DNA of 64,000 nt from Taeniopygia guttata (Eukaryota > Chordata > Aves > Passeriformes > Estrildidae), in assembly GCF_048771995.1 (NCBI RefSeq), contig NC_133026.1:147898501-147962500 (forward strand), written 5' to 3'. The notes beneath the pieces are model-generated. The model had not been told where the DNA came from. It searched no databases and was given only the letters and a program-made list of their open reading frames with translations. A program made the translations under genes and the position numbers. Shown here piece after piece: positions 1-13,741 of this stretch (the stretch's first letter is position 1; each line of letters begins with the position of its first letter).

Positions 1-3000
1 GGCTGAACCAAAATGCATTGGGGGATGTGAGAGTGGTTTGGGTGAAGTGAGAAGCACTTAATGTGCCATGGACTCACCTGTCTTCCCTGCAGGGACTGAC
101 CCCATGTTATAGACCTGGGTGGGACATGGATCTGCTGCTGAGGACCCAACTTGTGTCCTGCAGGTCAGTTCTCCATGCAGTGATTACTAGCTGAGAGGGT
201 TCCCAACAGGAATGTTGGTGCAGTCCATCACCAGCCTGAGACATCTCTTCTGCTGCCACCATACATCATGTCCCATCACTCAGGGATGAGTTTCAGACCT
301 GGACCTGTTGCCTTGCTTCTGTGCCAGCAAATTGCATCTTCCACAGTCTCTCTATTTGCCCCTACCCTTCCTGCTGAGCTTTGTCCTCTGCTTCTCTCCA
401 TGTGGGAGATTCCCAGGTCATGGAGTCTGCTCCCAAAGACCTTTGAACAGGATAGGAGTGTCCTCAGAGTCAGCCAGGGTGTTTTCCACCTCCTTGTGAA
501 AATATGTCCCCCCCTTGAAGATGTAACTCACTGATACTGAAGCTTTATCCCCAGGGTTAATCCCCATGCAGAGGTGACTTCCAGCCATCCATGATCATGG
601 CATCTCAGCCAGGTAAGATGAAGGACTCTTTGGCACTGTGCCTCATCCACACACATATTCCCAGGGCTTTCTATGAGGCTGGATGTGGGAAGGACCTATC
701 TACCTGGCATCACTCTGGCTGGAAAAAGCCTCTGAGCGCTGCCCTGGTGAAACATTAATATTTTCGGAAACAGGGATCGGGTAGGAACAGCCTGTACTGT
801 TGTGACAGAGCTGCTTGCATGAGATGAACCTCACTGCCAGGGTTGGGATGTGTGCACATGGCTCATGTGGGATAAAGGTATGAGCTCTGGAAGGGTGAGC
901 AGGACAGCATGGAAGCGTTGGCAAACAAGCCATAACTGCTTGCTCTCTTACCCTGCATGCTCCCACATCCCTGATCCCAATCCTTGCCCTGCAGCTCTCT
1001 GTACAGAGCAGCACTTCCACAGGCAAGCAGCCCAGATAGGTTGCCTGGGTCTTGGATTAGACCTGCCTTATTCTTGGAGAAGCTGAAGTCACCAGCAGGC
1101 AGCCCCCTGTCCCAACACCAGCTGCGGGGCTTGGCGTAGGTTTGCAAGGCACCCCTTGACCTCAGCATCGCCCACGTCCTTACAGCCTTGCTTTAATCCT
1201 TTTTTAATTAACTGCTGAGGGGTGTGATGGTATCAGAAGGGTGGGAGGGGGGTGGCCTGGGGTGTTTTGGGCTTGGTGTGTGTGCCAGCCAGCTGGGTTT
1301 GTTATGAGCGTGTCAGATCTCACAGGCTAAAGTTCTCCCTCCAGATCCGGTTGCAGCTCAGGCATTGCGTGGATCATCCCTGTGGCTCTTGCACTGCTCA
1401 GGGATCCTGCCGTGTCCCACCTGGCAGGCACTGGCAAATCAAAGATTTGTGTGAAATTGGCAGCTGAAAGGCACAGTGGCTTCTCTGATGGCACAGAATG
1501 CTGGGGAGGACAGTCAGAAAACCCTGGGGAGATAATGAGCAGGGATAGAGTGGCCACAGGGATGTCCAAGATGGAAATGGGGGTGAGGTCAGCAGTTTGT
1601 TGGTCACTGAGTTATGCAAAAGGTTCCTAAGGGGTTTGGGTTTATCAGTGCTTGGTGGTGGGTTTTCACAGGGGTTCAACAACCTGCTTATCTGGGGTTT
1701 GACTTGAGGACAAGGCATATCCTGACTTTCCACACCCCCTACATTTCCACCATGGGGCACCTCAGTTGCCCAGAGTGTCTCCAGGGATCTGAATCTCCTG
1801 GGGAGAACAAGTTGCACAGTGGACCTGAATGCCGTGAAAGTGGCTGTCCCCAGGCTTAAAGCAGCCTCTGGCTGAAAGGATGAGGTGATCTGGGGACAGA
1901 TTACCTGTCTCTACCCATGCACCTGCAAGAAGGCAGGATGACTGGAACCGAGATCCCAGGCTGCTGGCACTACCAGGATCATCAAAAATGTGTGTTCTGG
2001 GGGCCAGTGGAGATTATGAGAGCACATGATATTGAGTCTTAATGAAAATACACCCAGATAATAACATCCACAGGTCCTGTGTGTCTGTCCCACATCCTCA
2101 CTGTGATTTCTTTGAGAGAAGCTTGTCCAGCAAATGTTGATTTGGTCTTTCCTGGCCCTGACGTGGCTCTCAATTTTTTTGTATAATGTGGCCTTGAGGG
2201 GAATCAGGGGCATCAGAGCAGGGAACAGAGCACAGCTGTTCTTGGCCACTGTGGATGATGAGACACAGCTGTGCCCAAAGCAGCGCTGAAATTCAGAAAA
2301 GAAGGAGCTGACCTGGACGAGGTGGATGCAAAGACTTTCCAAGGGGTGAACAACACTTCAATCCCACTGGGAAAACCAAACCACATCCAGTGATGTGGGG
2401 CAGAGGCCAGATGTGTTCAGTCAGTCTGATGCCCTCCTGGCTTTAACTGGTGAGGGCTGCAGACCACTATGAACAGCTACCTAGGGTAGCTGGTGCACAG
2501 TAGGTTCTCCGTTGCTGGAAATCTCCAAATCAACACAACAAAATTATTGCTCAAAAGGAAATTGTGGGCTTAGCAGAAGTGGTCAGTGCTCGGTTTTGCA
2601 AGAGGGTGAATTGCTGAGCACTATTCATTCCATGTGCCTCAAACCCTGTGACTCTGAACCAGATGCTGGCCACTAGTCCCTTTTAACCAGAGTCATGAGA
2701 AGCTTTGTGAGCATGTTACACGGCCAGGAGGTGCTCTTCAGCATTGCTTACAAAATCTCTGCTTCCTGTGCACATAAATTTGGGGAACCTTTGACTTTGA
2801 GGGAGCCATCCTCATGGCTTGTCTTTGTGCTGACCTCAAACAGCTGAGTGAAAGAGGTGCCTGAAATGAGGGAGACATGTGGATGTGCAATGTGTCTGCC
2901 TGCAACACACCTGTTTCCCCTCCAGAAAAGCATGCAGGGGTCCTGCCCACCCCCGTGTTTGCTGGCCCCCTTCCCAAGCTGCTCCCTTGGCACCAGATGT

Positions 3001-4714
3001 GCACATGCAGAGCAGAGTGGAGTGCTTGGTGAAGGAAACCTGGGCTTTAAGGAGACAAAGTTTAATCAGAAGCCTGACCAGAAGGTGGAGAACAAGGAGC
3101 TGGATGCAGAAATTCTCCTTGATGCTTCAAACTGCTGTCCTCTGTTGAAGCTGGGAAGTTTGGCAGCAGCAGGAGCCTTGTCCCAGTAGAGGCTCCAGCA
3201 TGGGAAGAGATTGCTCAAGGCTGGGTCACCTGAGAATCCTCCTTGACAGAAAGCTTTCAGAACTGTTTGGTCAGATGAAGGGCCCCTCAGCTGTGGAGAT
3301 TCCTACACTCCTTTTGGTTATGCTAAGGATAAAGTTAAAAGGCTTCATGAAACCTCCCTCCAAGTACAGGAATGCTTCACTTGAACTTCACTTAACTTTT
3401 GTTTTTGGGTTGCTTTTTTTCTCCTCAAGATCTGCTGGCTCTGGGGTTGGCATGAAGTCAATGCTTTTCAGTGAAGTCAGGCTTTAGCTGGAAGCAAGTC
3501 CAGTTACTCACCCCCTTTTCCCCACTGCAGGCAGATATGTGTTCCTCTCCTGAAGCAATGCTGCTGGTTTTGTATCCCTGCCCCACAGCCCTTCTGATCT
3601 GCAACACAGAGGAGCCTCAGAGTCTGGCTCAGCACTCAGCAGCAGCTGGTTCAGCTGGTGGCAATGTGGAATTTTGCAGGCACCAGGCTGTGTGAGGGAT
3701 CGGAAGTAACTCAGAGCTAACCTGCCTCTTATTCCTGGGGATGAATCGTGGCAGTGTCTAAGCTTCAGGCAGCAAAGAGGGAGTGGAGCAGGGCAAATGC
3801 AGGGTCACAGAAAATGGGATTTCTTCATTTCTCAAACAGTAGTTCAGTTGTGCAGAGCTGTGGTGCTGCTTGGCTGCTGTTTTTCTGCACTCTCCGTGGT
3901 TATTCCCCATGGGGCTCATTAAAAGTGCAGGGTTTGTCCCCATGGCACTGCTGCCTTGGAGAAATGGCCACATGTCTCTGCAGAGTGGAGCAGAGCACAT
4001 GTGTTCACTCCAGTTCTGTGGCTGGAGAAAGGATGGAGCAAAGGAAACATGGAAGGGCATCAGCTGGGGAGATCAGGAGGTGGTGGAAGTGGAAGATCTG
4101 CCAAAAATGGGCCATGGCCACAAAACCAGAGCTCCTGACATACCCCATGGGGCTGTGGGATTGACCAACCTGGCTACACATGGTCTGTCTGTGCTTCCTA
4201 CAAGCTGTGCCTGTTATACCCTGACCTGTACCCACACAGCAGAAGGCACCTGTGGGACACAGCAGCCCTGCTGCAGACTCACTGCCAGCTAAGACCAGAC
4301 CTGGAGGCATCAGGAGATGCTCAATGAATGCAGGCAATGCTCAGCATGGGGAATGACAAGCCAGCAGCACCATAGATGAGACAAATGGGATGTCCCTGCC
4401 AGAGGCAAGGTCGTGCCTTGGCTTTGTGCTGTTGAGCTGGTGCAGCTCTTGGCTGGTCACCCCTGGGAGAAAGGCACCTGCATTGCAGAGAGTGCTCAGA
4501 ACAAGGCAGCCAGGCTGCTCTGCACCCTGGTGCAGTGACACTGGGGTGTGTGTCACCTGTGGGGCTGTGTCACCACTTTCAGTTCCTCCTGACAGTGTCT
4601 CAGAGAAAGGGAATTGAGCTGCTTGCATTAGCACAGAGAGATGAGGAAGGCATGGAGAGCTGGTAGGGGAACTTTTCATACCTCTGAGCTGATGGCCAAC
4701 TCAGCTTTGTAGAT
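1..4714. other. non-coding sequence, no gene recognised
   Basis: No open frame here exceeds about 143 codons, and none resembles a known protein or has convincing splice sites around it. Composition is ordinary for avian intergenic or intronic DNA, and CpG is scarce. The only structured item I noted is a G-quadruplex-like tract at 1239-1262, listed separately. Confidence 0.6.
1239..1262 (+). other. G-quadruplex-type motif
   Basis: Four G-runs (3, 3, 6 and 4 G) are separated by loops of 1, 1 and 6 bases. This satisfies the usual G3+N1-7 pattern. No gene or promoter is visible beside it, so any function is unknown. Confidence 0.45.
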
Positions 4715-5172
4715 GTTTCTCACCTTGTCCAGAATGGAGCTTGGGCCATGCTCTGAGGGATGGAGAACCTCTGCTATGGAGGGAGACTGTTAGAGCTGGG
4801 GTTGTTCTGCCTGGAGAAGATAAACTGGGACTCTGGAGAAACCTTAGAGCCCCTGCCAGGACCTAAAAGGGCTACAGGAGAGCTGGAGAGGGAGTTTTGA
4901 CAAGGGCCCTCAAGTGATAGGATGAGGTGCAATGGCACAGAGGGCAGATTTAGATTAGATGTTAGGAAAACATTCTTTACTGTGAGAGTGGTGAGGCACT
5001 AGCACAGGCTGCCCAGAGGAGCTGTGCCTTCCCCATCCCTGGAGGTGTTCAAGGCCAGGCTGGATGGAGCCATGAGCAACCTGGTCTAGTGGAAGGTGTC
5101 CCTGCCTATGGCAGGTGGTTTAGAACAAGATGGTCTTGAAGGTCTCTCCCAACCCAAACCATTCTATGATGA
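4715..5172 (+). mobile_element. CR1 LINE 3' fragment
   Basis: This is a 5'-truncated copy of the avian non-LTR retrotransposon CR1. In order it shows the hallmarks of the CR1 3' end: a block about a bulky 'gctgg..ggttgttctgcctggagaag' type segment, the fully formed 'cagatttagattagatgttagg' block, 'ccatccctggaggtgttcaagg', 'ggtctagtggaaggtgtccctg', and the terminal CCATTCTATGATG tail at about 5159-5171. It lacks reverse transcriptase, so it cannot move by itself. Confidence 0.93.
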
Positions 5173-6539
5173 CACAAAAAAAAGATGTGAAAGAGAAGGG
5201 CTTTTTAAGAGCCTTGATTTTTCCCATGGAAGACTTCTGTCATGCTGGGTGGAGAGGCTCTCTGGGACCTTGGCCTGCAAGGGCCACAGGAGGGGACGAG
5301 GCAAAGGCAAGCACAGGGATCCTGGCAGGCCTTGAAAACATGAGGGAGAATTGCATCTGCTCAGTGAGAAGGAAGAGTTGGCAGGGAACCTTCCCCCTCC
5401 CCTTGCATCTGTCCAGTGCTGAGCAAACACCAACTAATCTTCCTGACACTTGCAGAAGACAAGGAAGCATAAGAGTGCCATAGTGGTCAGTCAGTGAAAA
5501 CCACAGCTGTGGTGACTTATGCTGCATAAACCCACCCCTCAGGCAGGCTCAGCCCATCAGGAACTGTGTTTCCCACAGCAGGTCAGGGACAGAACCAGAG
5601 GGGAGCACAGACATCCTGTCTTGCAGCTCCTGCTCTTGCTTCTGGGCCTTAATGAGCTCAACCAGCTGGAGAAATAACTTCCCAAGGGGGCTGTAGGGGT
5701 GAGGAAATAATTAAAAGCTGATCTAGGCTCCTGCTTTGGAGGAAGAAAACCCCCCCTCAATTATTTTCTTAATGATTTAAAAGCACCCTTTCATCTCCAA
5801 ACTGGCAGGAACCTTCTATTGTTTGTTTCTCATATGTTTGCTCCTAATCAGTTTTTGCTCAGCAGAGATGGAGATGTGGCAGTTAATTTATCAGTTAGAG
5901 CAGAGGAGACATGAAATGGACTGGAGAAAGTTAGTTATCAACAAATACTTAAAGATTTGCTGCCAAAGGTGCAGGAGCTTGTTCTTGCTGCTCACGCAGA
6001 TATTTGACAAATAATAGGAGGAATTTGTTGGGTTGATTACATTTTAAACCCAAATCAAAACAAAAGTTGTTATCACTTATTGCATCCAGACTTTCGTGCC
6101 CACAGCAGCTGTGTGTACCCATCAGTCTGGCACCAAAACACTCGAGGCCAAGCCAAGTTGGTTCCCTGCAAAGCCATGGAGGACAGGGGATGCCACCAGT
6201 TGAACCCCTCCATCCTGTCCCATGTCTGAAAGTCACCAGGATCTACTCACTGGCCTTTGTGTCCTATCCTGAGTGTCCTGAGATGGTGTATGGAGATGTG
6301 CTGGGTTCTTGCTGGCTTGTTCTGTCAGGTGCCACTGGAATGTCCTGCTTGTGTAGCCCTTCCCTGCCATTTGTTCCTTCTGGTGCATCCACACATAACA
6401 TTCACATGTCCTCCAGTCTGAACATTTTTGTTATGGAGCCCTGCATGGCAAAGAAAACCTTTTTCACTTGGAGAGGGGACAGGTACACAGGACACTTTGC
6501 TATCTCCACACCTGGAAATAACCAAAAGTCACCTGGGTA
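5173..6539. other. non-coding sequence, no gene recognised
   Basis: A short A-run follows the CR1 tail at about 5175-5182. The rest is unique-looking sequence, moderately AT-rich around 5.75-6.05 kb, with no recognisable coding potential. Confidence 0.55.
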
Positions 6540-6636
6540 AGATCCTGACCAAAGTTTGAAGATGACCCTTGTTAGACCAGATTGGACTGGGGACACCCAG
6601 AGGACCTTTCTGACCTAAATGATTCCATTCTCCTCA
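6540..6636 (+). mobile_element. probable CR1 3' tail remnant
   Basis: The segment ends in 'ggacctttctgacctaaatgattcc', which resembles the last 25 bases of several CR1 subfamilies (usually ..ccaacctaaatgattct). The upstream part is too diverged to align by eye, so the left boundary is approximate. Confidence 0.5.
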
Positions 6637-9241
6637 GATAGCACATGAAAGAGAAGGTGTTTGTTTTGACAAGAGGAAAGGAAAGAGGAGGGGGAGCAAT
6701 GACTTCCGTGTCCTTCATTGGCCTTACTGACACACTTTGAATCATCAGCAGCCTGGCTGCAGGAGAAACTGGGCCCTTTCCCTTCACAAGGCTCACAGAG
6801 ACAGACTTGGGATGGCTAATGACCAATCCCTGCCTCCTCCAGCTGATTTCAGAGCCCAGTGTGGGGACAGGGCTCTATCCCAGGTCCTGCCAGGAGTGGA
6901 GGCATTAGGGAGCAGGCAGCTTGCCCAGCTCTGCAGTGACACGCTGGCAGCAGCCAGACTCCAGTCTCTCAGCCCTGTCCATCTCCAGCCAGGCTATCTC
7001 CAAGGATAGCCCTGTGCCAGACTGCAGAGATGATTCTCTCCAGGTCCCTCCTCTGCACAAAGCCTCAGAGTGCTCACCAGGGTCCCAGAGCAAGCCCAGC
7101 CCTGGCTGCAGGCAGGCAGAGATGGTTCCCACCAGATGAGTGCTCTCCATCTCCTGTCCATCTCTACAATCTGAGGTGTGTCTGAGGGTGGGCACCCTCC
7201 AGCTTTTCTACAGGGATTTGTCCTCACCTCTGGTGTTATGGAGAGGACGGAGAGACTGTGATCCCATGCTTTGCTTAAACCTTTTGATCCCAAACACCTT
7301 GCTCTTCTCATTCACCATTTTTCACATCCCATGTTGAAAAAAACCTTTCTTTGGACTTCTGAGAGCCCTGCATTGGTGAGGTAAAAAATTTTTGGTCAGG
7401 AGCAGAGCTACAGTCATGCGCAGCAATTGCATAAGGGGATTTCCTGGCAACTTAGGAAACCTGACAGAAATACAGATCTGAGAAAAAAAAAAAATCCTTT
7501 CTTGAAATAAGGTTCCTCAAAGAACTCAGGGATGTGGTAACTGGGCAGGACAGACACAGACAAGGACCTTGACCTTGCCCCAGCTCAGCTACCCTGGTTC
7601 CCTTGGGCACCCTCCCAGCCTGCCCTCCAGCACCAGCTGAGTCTGGGTCACAGAAGGGATTTATCCCCCACCTGCCTCAGAAAGTTTTAGTCATCACCCA
7701 GCTGCTGAATGACCCTCTTGTCTGAATTCCCCTGAAGGCCCAGAAGGACTCTGCTAATCTAACGCTCATTTGACTGGAAAATTGGGAGGCAGTTCCAAGC
7801 TCTGTGGAAGTGACCTGCTCCAAGTCAGTTCAGCTTTTCAATCCCCTCGGTTGCAGTATCAGCAGTTTTCCTTGTATTTTTTTTTCTTCTGCCTGGTGCA
7901 GGCTCTGACATTTCTACTGTCCCCAGTGTTTACCCTGCTGGGACTCAGAGGATGAATGGTGGCCCTGGTTCCCACCACAACCTGTGTGTTACCTTGCTTG
8001 GACTCACGGAAACTCTGTCACAGGGGGTATTCTGCAAAGAGTAATTGATCTTATTAGCCTTTTGTCTCATCCTCAAATGCTTGAAAATGTCTTCCTAGAG
8101 CAGGTTTGGCCTCTGAGTACAGTAGTAATAGCTTGTTCCTGCACTGTCTCCTTTTTGGGTATTATTGATTAATCCTGCTGCTGTTTGCTGTTTTGCTGGA
8201 GGGCTTGTGTTGCTTTCTTGCTGCTGGGGAGATAAGCTGCAGCCTTGCCATGGGCACAGCACAACAGGTATTTAGTTCCAGTGCTAATACTTTCCAACAA
8301 AACCTTTTTTTTTTCTATGACCAATCTCATGCCTGGCCTTGAAACACTTTCAATGGGACCATTCAGTGCACAGCCGCCTGTGTGAACGTATGTGAAAGTT
8401 ACTCAGACAATCGCCTTGTGTTTGCTCTCCTCCTCCCCCTGCGTGCCCAGCTTTTCCTGAAAATGCTAACAGGAAGTGGCAAAATCATCCTGAACCTCTG
8501 AAATTACTGAGCCATCTTTTCATACCTTTCAGGGGCCAGTTCCTGCAATAGCAAGATGCCAGAGTCAGTAGCTAAGGATGTTGAGTGCTGATATACTGGA
8601 GATAGGAAGCCAATACTGCCTCACTTTCTCTTGATGTGCCTTTCCCACTTCGTCTTCCATACCTTTGAATCCTTTCCCATTTCAGCCAAGTCTGGGGAAG
8701 CACCAATGATGGTAGATATCAAAATTCTTACCACTTTTGCAAATATTAATTGCTGAATAAAGGCAAAATCTCTTTCAGTACCTCCACTAATGGAAATACA
8801 ATGCTATGAGGACACTACATATTACTCCAGAGCAGAAATTTCTAAAAATCCCCAAAAAACTCTCAGTAAAAGCCCTTCCAATCTCTTTAAAGCCGGTTTC
8901 ATTGATCCACTTCTCCAAGTACAGCTTGTTCATTGCAGTGAATTGTTTGCAGGGGTTTGTTAGGTCCTCTCCCTTACCTTGTTTCCCTTGTTTCCCAGTC
9001 TCAGTTTCCAGTCTGGGGGCTGGACTTGAGCTGAGAGACCACAAAAGCTGCCACTGCAGGAGGATGGCTTTGTGGCTTTGTGGCCTGGGTCATGCTAGTG
9101 ATGGGAGGGAGAACTACAGCAGTATCCTCCAGCTTTGATCTCTGTGCTGGTTCAATCAACTAATTTTGCCACTCATGAGATTCACCTGCAGCCTCAGAAG
9201 CAGGAATTTATTTTCTCAAGGAAAGTATTGAAGTTGGATGG
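6637..9241. other. non-coding sequence
   Basis: No gene was recognised. There is a 12-A run at 7483-7494. At about 8370-8500 a small patch keeps several CpGs and an ETS-type AGGAAGTG, which may be a regulatory remnant, but nothing decisive is visible. Confidence 0.5.
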
Positions 9242-9515
9242 GTTGTGGTGGAGGGAAAGGGGGACAAGGGGCAATGGCTTTAAACTGAAAGAGGGCAGAT
9301 TTAGGTTAGAAATGTATTACTGTGAGGGTCGTGAGGCCCTGGCACAGGTTGCCCAGAGAAGTTGTGGCTGCCCCATCCCTGGAGGTGTTCAAGACGAGGT
9401 TAGGTGGGGCTTTGGGCACCTGGTCTAGTGGAAAGTGCCCCTGCTCATGGCAGGCAGGCAGAATGAGATGATCTTGAACATCCTTTTCAACTGAACCATT
9501 CTGCAGTTTATGACA
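9242..9515 (+). mobile_element. CR1 LINE 3' fragment
   Basis: It starts in the 'gggacaaggggcaatggctttaaactgaaagag' block of the CR1 3' UTR. It continues through the 'gtgaggccctggcacaggttgcccagag' and 'ccatccctggaggtgttcaag' blocks and ends in a diverged 'aaccattctgcagtttatga' tail. It has several mutations and a missing stretch relative to the copy at 4715-5172. No protein-coding part remains. Confidence 0.92.
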
Positions 9516-12500
9516 TTGCATTGTTTTAGCCTTGAAACCCAAGGGGCCTGAATTGAAGCCAGAGAAATGGCACTGAAAGATAATTTGGGATTTTTAGATC
9601 ACAAGTGGATGAGACTAAATATGAGGTGGGATCTTTTCAGAAATAAACTCATCTGGTTTCATGGTTTTGCTCTGTGGGGAAGAGCCTTTAGGAGGCCCAG
9701 GCACACCAGCAAGTCACAGCTGTGCTGTAGGTCTGTTGTATGTCTGTTCCTGGTGGGGATTCTCTGGGGACACCTATGTGTCCTGTCCCTAGTTCTCTGT
9801 CCCAGTTATCCCTTGTTCCATCTCTTTTTCTCTGTGCTTGCTTCCCTTCCCTTTCCAGCTCCCAAGTGTCCTGAGCTGTCTTGCAGACTCTGACCTTGCC
9901 ATCATGGCCTCCTTCTCCTTGCTTCCCATTTGCCTTCATCCAATTATCATGTTACCTTCTTCTCTCTGAGAGGAGCTCTGTCAAAAATCGTCCCTCTGTG
10001 CTGTGTGCTTGCCAGGTCTGAGCAGGAAAATACTGTTTCCTCTTTCATTATCAGCGGTCAGGAAAGTTTCTCCCGCTGAGGGAAGGCACTTCAGTGAATT
10101 ACATCCCTCCTCAGCTGACTCAGAGGAGATAATGTGTATTAAATCTGATCCTTTCTGTCCCTGATTTTCCCCTTGTAGCTGCACCATGGATGGCAATAAG
10201 AAGAACAGAGACATGAGGCTCATCTCAATTCCTGATGGGCATCCTCAGAGCCCCTGCACAACTTGGCCTTATCTCCCTTGAGGAGAATATATTTGTCCTA
10301 ATCTGAGCTGCCAGCTCAAGGGGAAACCCCAGTGAGGGCAAGAGATCCCACAGCTTTCCTGTGAGGGAGCAAGCCCAGGCTCTGCCAGGGTCTCTTGTTG
10401 GGGAGCAGGGATCTTTTATTCCAGGTTAGTTGGCACATTTGCTGGTTCTATAACTGGACATGGTTCTTCACAACACTCTTGATGTGATTTTTCCTGAGAT
10501 AGCTGCCATGTGTAGTACCACAGGATGTGGTAACAAAGCTGCCCATTGCTGTATCTGTTTGTAGAACTGATGCAGAGGTGCTGCAGATTGTGACAGATTC
10601 ACCCTCCATAGTCAGAGGGAAACAGCCTTGACTAGGACACCTCATCCTCATGGATTCTATGGAATCTGGATGAAAGGTCATGTGCAGACACCTGCTCCTG
10701 TCTGCTGTCACCTTAGGATTCAGACAGTAACTTGCAGATTTCATTGCAGTTTAGGACAAACTGGGAACTAAGGGAACCTCTGGCAGAGGGAGCAGCAGAA
10801 CTCCTATTCCCTAAGGGAGCAGGATACATTTTGGCAAGCAGCTGGTGAGGTTTCTTTGACAGTTCTGCACCTGCAGGTCTTCCAGCCAGAGTCTTGCTCT
10901 GACCCATTCTCCTTTGCAGGCACAACCCTTGTCTGTTAAAGAGGATGGGACATGTGTGACTGTAAGCACAGTGTCTGGCATGTTGGGGTCTGTGATTCAT
11001 GAGTCAGAGCTAGAAATCAGCCAAAGAGAATAGCCAGCAGTGGTGAGTCACTGCAGGGTTAAAATCCTCTTTCCAGGTCAGTCAGGCAATTCAATGCAGC
11101 CACCTTCTCTTCCTTCCCATGTATGTGTTTGTCCACTGACACTACAGCATCTTGTTTAATGAAAAGGATTTATTTTGATAGGTGGAAGGCTTCTGGTTAT
11201 GTAATTGCCCTTGTTAGGAAGCACAAAGGAGAATTTTAACAATATTGCTGGCTCTTATGCAAGAGTGTTGCCAGTGTTTACTCTGCAGACATGTGAATCT
11301 CCTCTGTCATTTGGGCAGAAAATGATGCCTTAATCTTCTAAGACATTTATGAAACATTGGATTACACCAGGATCAGTGTGCTATCATCTGTAAGAATTAT
11401 ACTGGCTGCTTGGATTGCACAGAACTTTTCAAGGCAGATTTTATATCTAAACTTTGCATTTCCTTGCTGGTAGAACAGTAGATATCAAGCTCTTAAGAGC
11501 CTTGGATAAATCATGAGGCCCTGGTTCTCAGCAATTACTATCAGTAGAAAGCTGGGCTTGTGCATCAGTCAAGAACAGAAGCTGTATGGCTGATTACTGG
11601 TCTCCTAGATACATTTTCATCATACTTCTTGGCTAAAGGGAATTATACAGACCTAAATTGCACAGTAATGCTGAGAGGCCATCCTGAATCTTATCTGTTC
11701 CCCAGAGAGCTGTGAGATGATTTAATGACACAGGTTTAGTGTATCAAGTCACTGGCTGAAGCAGTGACTTGAGAGCTAAATTAGGAACATAATAAGATAT
11801 AGGACACCAAATCAACTTCAGCTAAGTTTGCTCTGGCATATGCCAAAACTATTGTTAACATTTGAGAAAAAAATCCTTTTTTCTTTTTTTTTTTTTTTTC
11901 CTTCCTGCTCCTTTATCACATTGGAGGTTTCTGGGGTGTATGTTGTAATGCTGTTATAGTGCAGGAGAGTGTCTGGGGCTAACAGCCTGGTTTTCAACCT
12001 CCTTTTTTTCATAATTCCTCATGTTTTCTGGCAGAGGTGCAGCCCATCCATGGTTTCAGACAGCTTAAATACGTTTGTGCCTCTGCATGAGCCCCAGCAT
12101 TCAAAGGATTTTGATACCCACAATTGTTGGAGCCTTTGTCATCTGTCTTCAGACTCTTCTTGACCAGAGACCTGCACCCACAATAACCAGTTTTGGAGGC
12201 TCAAGACATCTTTCAAGGCAGTAGAGTTCAAATCTTGAGGTTGTAAGTGCCATAAAAATGCTGCCCTTTTAAAAACACTCTTTTGGGTGTACTTGGAATC
12301 CTGTGCTCAAACAAGTGTCAGATACATGCAGTGTTGGACACAAATAATGATCCTCTTGCCACTCTCTGACTGCAGTTGGATGCTGGCCTAATCTAGCAAA
12401 TGTTGACCTCTCTTAGAAAGGCCAGCTCTGTGATTCCCACACTTCTCCACGCCTGAAAAATAAAAAAGCAAGGCTTGCTACAAGTTAAAAAGAGATTTCT

Positions 12501-13741
12501 GGTATCCTTTTGCAATCTGGTCATGGTTCCTGCCCACAGTACACAATACTCCAGGCTTATTTACTGCTTTTCACCAGATGTTTGTGAATCATCAGTCACC
12601 AGCCAAAGGTTTCCCTTCCCATTTATTTCCTCTCCAGTAATACAGCAATGGATCCACTAGTTCTGACTATTCCTCCTTCTAGGTAGGGAAACTGAGGCAC
12701 AGACTTGGCAGAGATGGAGGCAACAAATATTGTGGGCCTGGATGTTCCAAAGGCAGGTTAAACTGAGAGCTCTCAGGACTGGTTCAGGCATGCTTGATCT
12801 TGCCTTGGGGCAGAGGGAAGGACAAGGTCACCTCCTCATGTCATTCCCAATCCTGCTCTCAGTGGTTTGAAGATCCACCCAGTTACTTTGGAAACAAGGC
12901 CCTCCCATCAGTGACACACAGGTCTCTTACAGTCTGCTTGTTTATGTCTTACTGATGTTCTTGTTCCCACAGTGTTTTCAGTGCTTGGGGCTCTGGGGCT
13001 GTGAGTGGAGGATTCAGGGAATGACACGTACAGAGATCCTTGAGCAAGGCACTCACCCACCAGGAATGTGAATACTCCCAATGCATGGCAGTGGGGAAGA
13101 CAACTGCAGAGGTGCTCCTGACCCCAGGGGAGGTACTGGGATGCCCACTAGCACATTTTAGGCCTCAGAGAGAGTGTCACCATTATGGACAGAGATTGTG
13201 TTGCCAGGGCTCCCTGGGTGTGAAAGGGAGTCTTGCCATGGGTGGGAAGGAGTTCATTTCTCCTTGGGTGGGGAAGGCAAAGAACTGGGTGTGGGTCAAG
13301 TAGGCACATAGTATGAAGCAAAAGAATGGCATGACCTGGGAGATCTGTGGCTGGATGTGGAGTAAACAGTGTTTTGAAACCCCCTTGAAATAAATCAGCC
13401 TTTCCAGAGAGCTCTGCCACAGAAAGGGAGGAGTTCCTGGGTCAGCCTTGTGTGGGGTTGCAGGAGCAGGATGGGCAGGCTGGAGGGCCCTGCAGTGTGA
13501 CACCTCCCCAGGCACTGAGAGCAGCAGGACCCCGTGCCTGCCCCACCTTTGCCCTGCTGTAAATGATTAAACAGGGTGCTGAGGAACAAGGACTCCTTCC
13601 CGTGGCCCTGGGCCAGGAGGAGGAAATCACAAGCTCCATCCAACAGCTATCACCAATGTTAATTCCCGGGATGGGGATCCAGGCTGGTTGTGTAGCCATA
13701 GCCCAAGCCTCAAAGTCACCAGCTTAAAGGCACCTGAAATA
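9516..13741. other. non-coding sequence
   Basis: No coding region was recognised. The stretch includes a T16 run at 11884-11899 within a longer pyrimidine tract, and AT-rich sequence from about 11.1 to 12.0 kb. A MIR-like short motif at 12688-12703 is described separately. Confidence 0.55.
12680..12706 (+). repeat. possible MIR-type relic
   Basis: It contains GAAACTGAGGCACAGA (12688-12703), which is close to the strongly conserved 'gaaactgaggctcagag' part of the ancient amniote SINE MIR. The same 16 bases occur again at 50070-50085. The surrounding MIR core is not recognisable by eye, so this is tentative. Confidence 0.3.

Noticed and set aside
6067..6540. 157-aa open frame on the plus strand
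   Set aside because: Longest frame of its region but without similarity, codon bias or splice sites. Expected occasionally in 64 kb.
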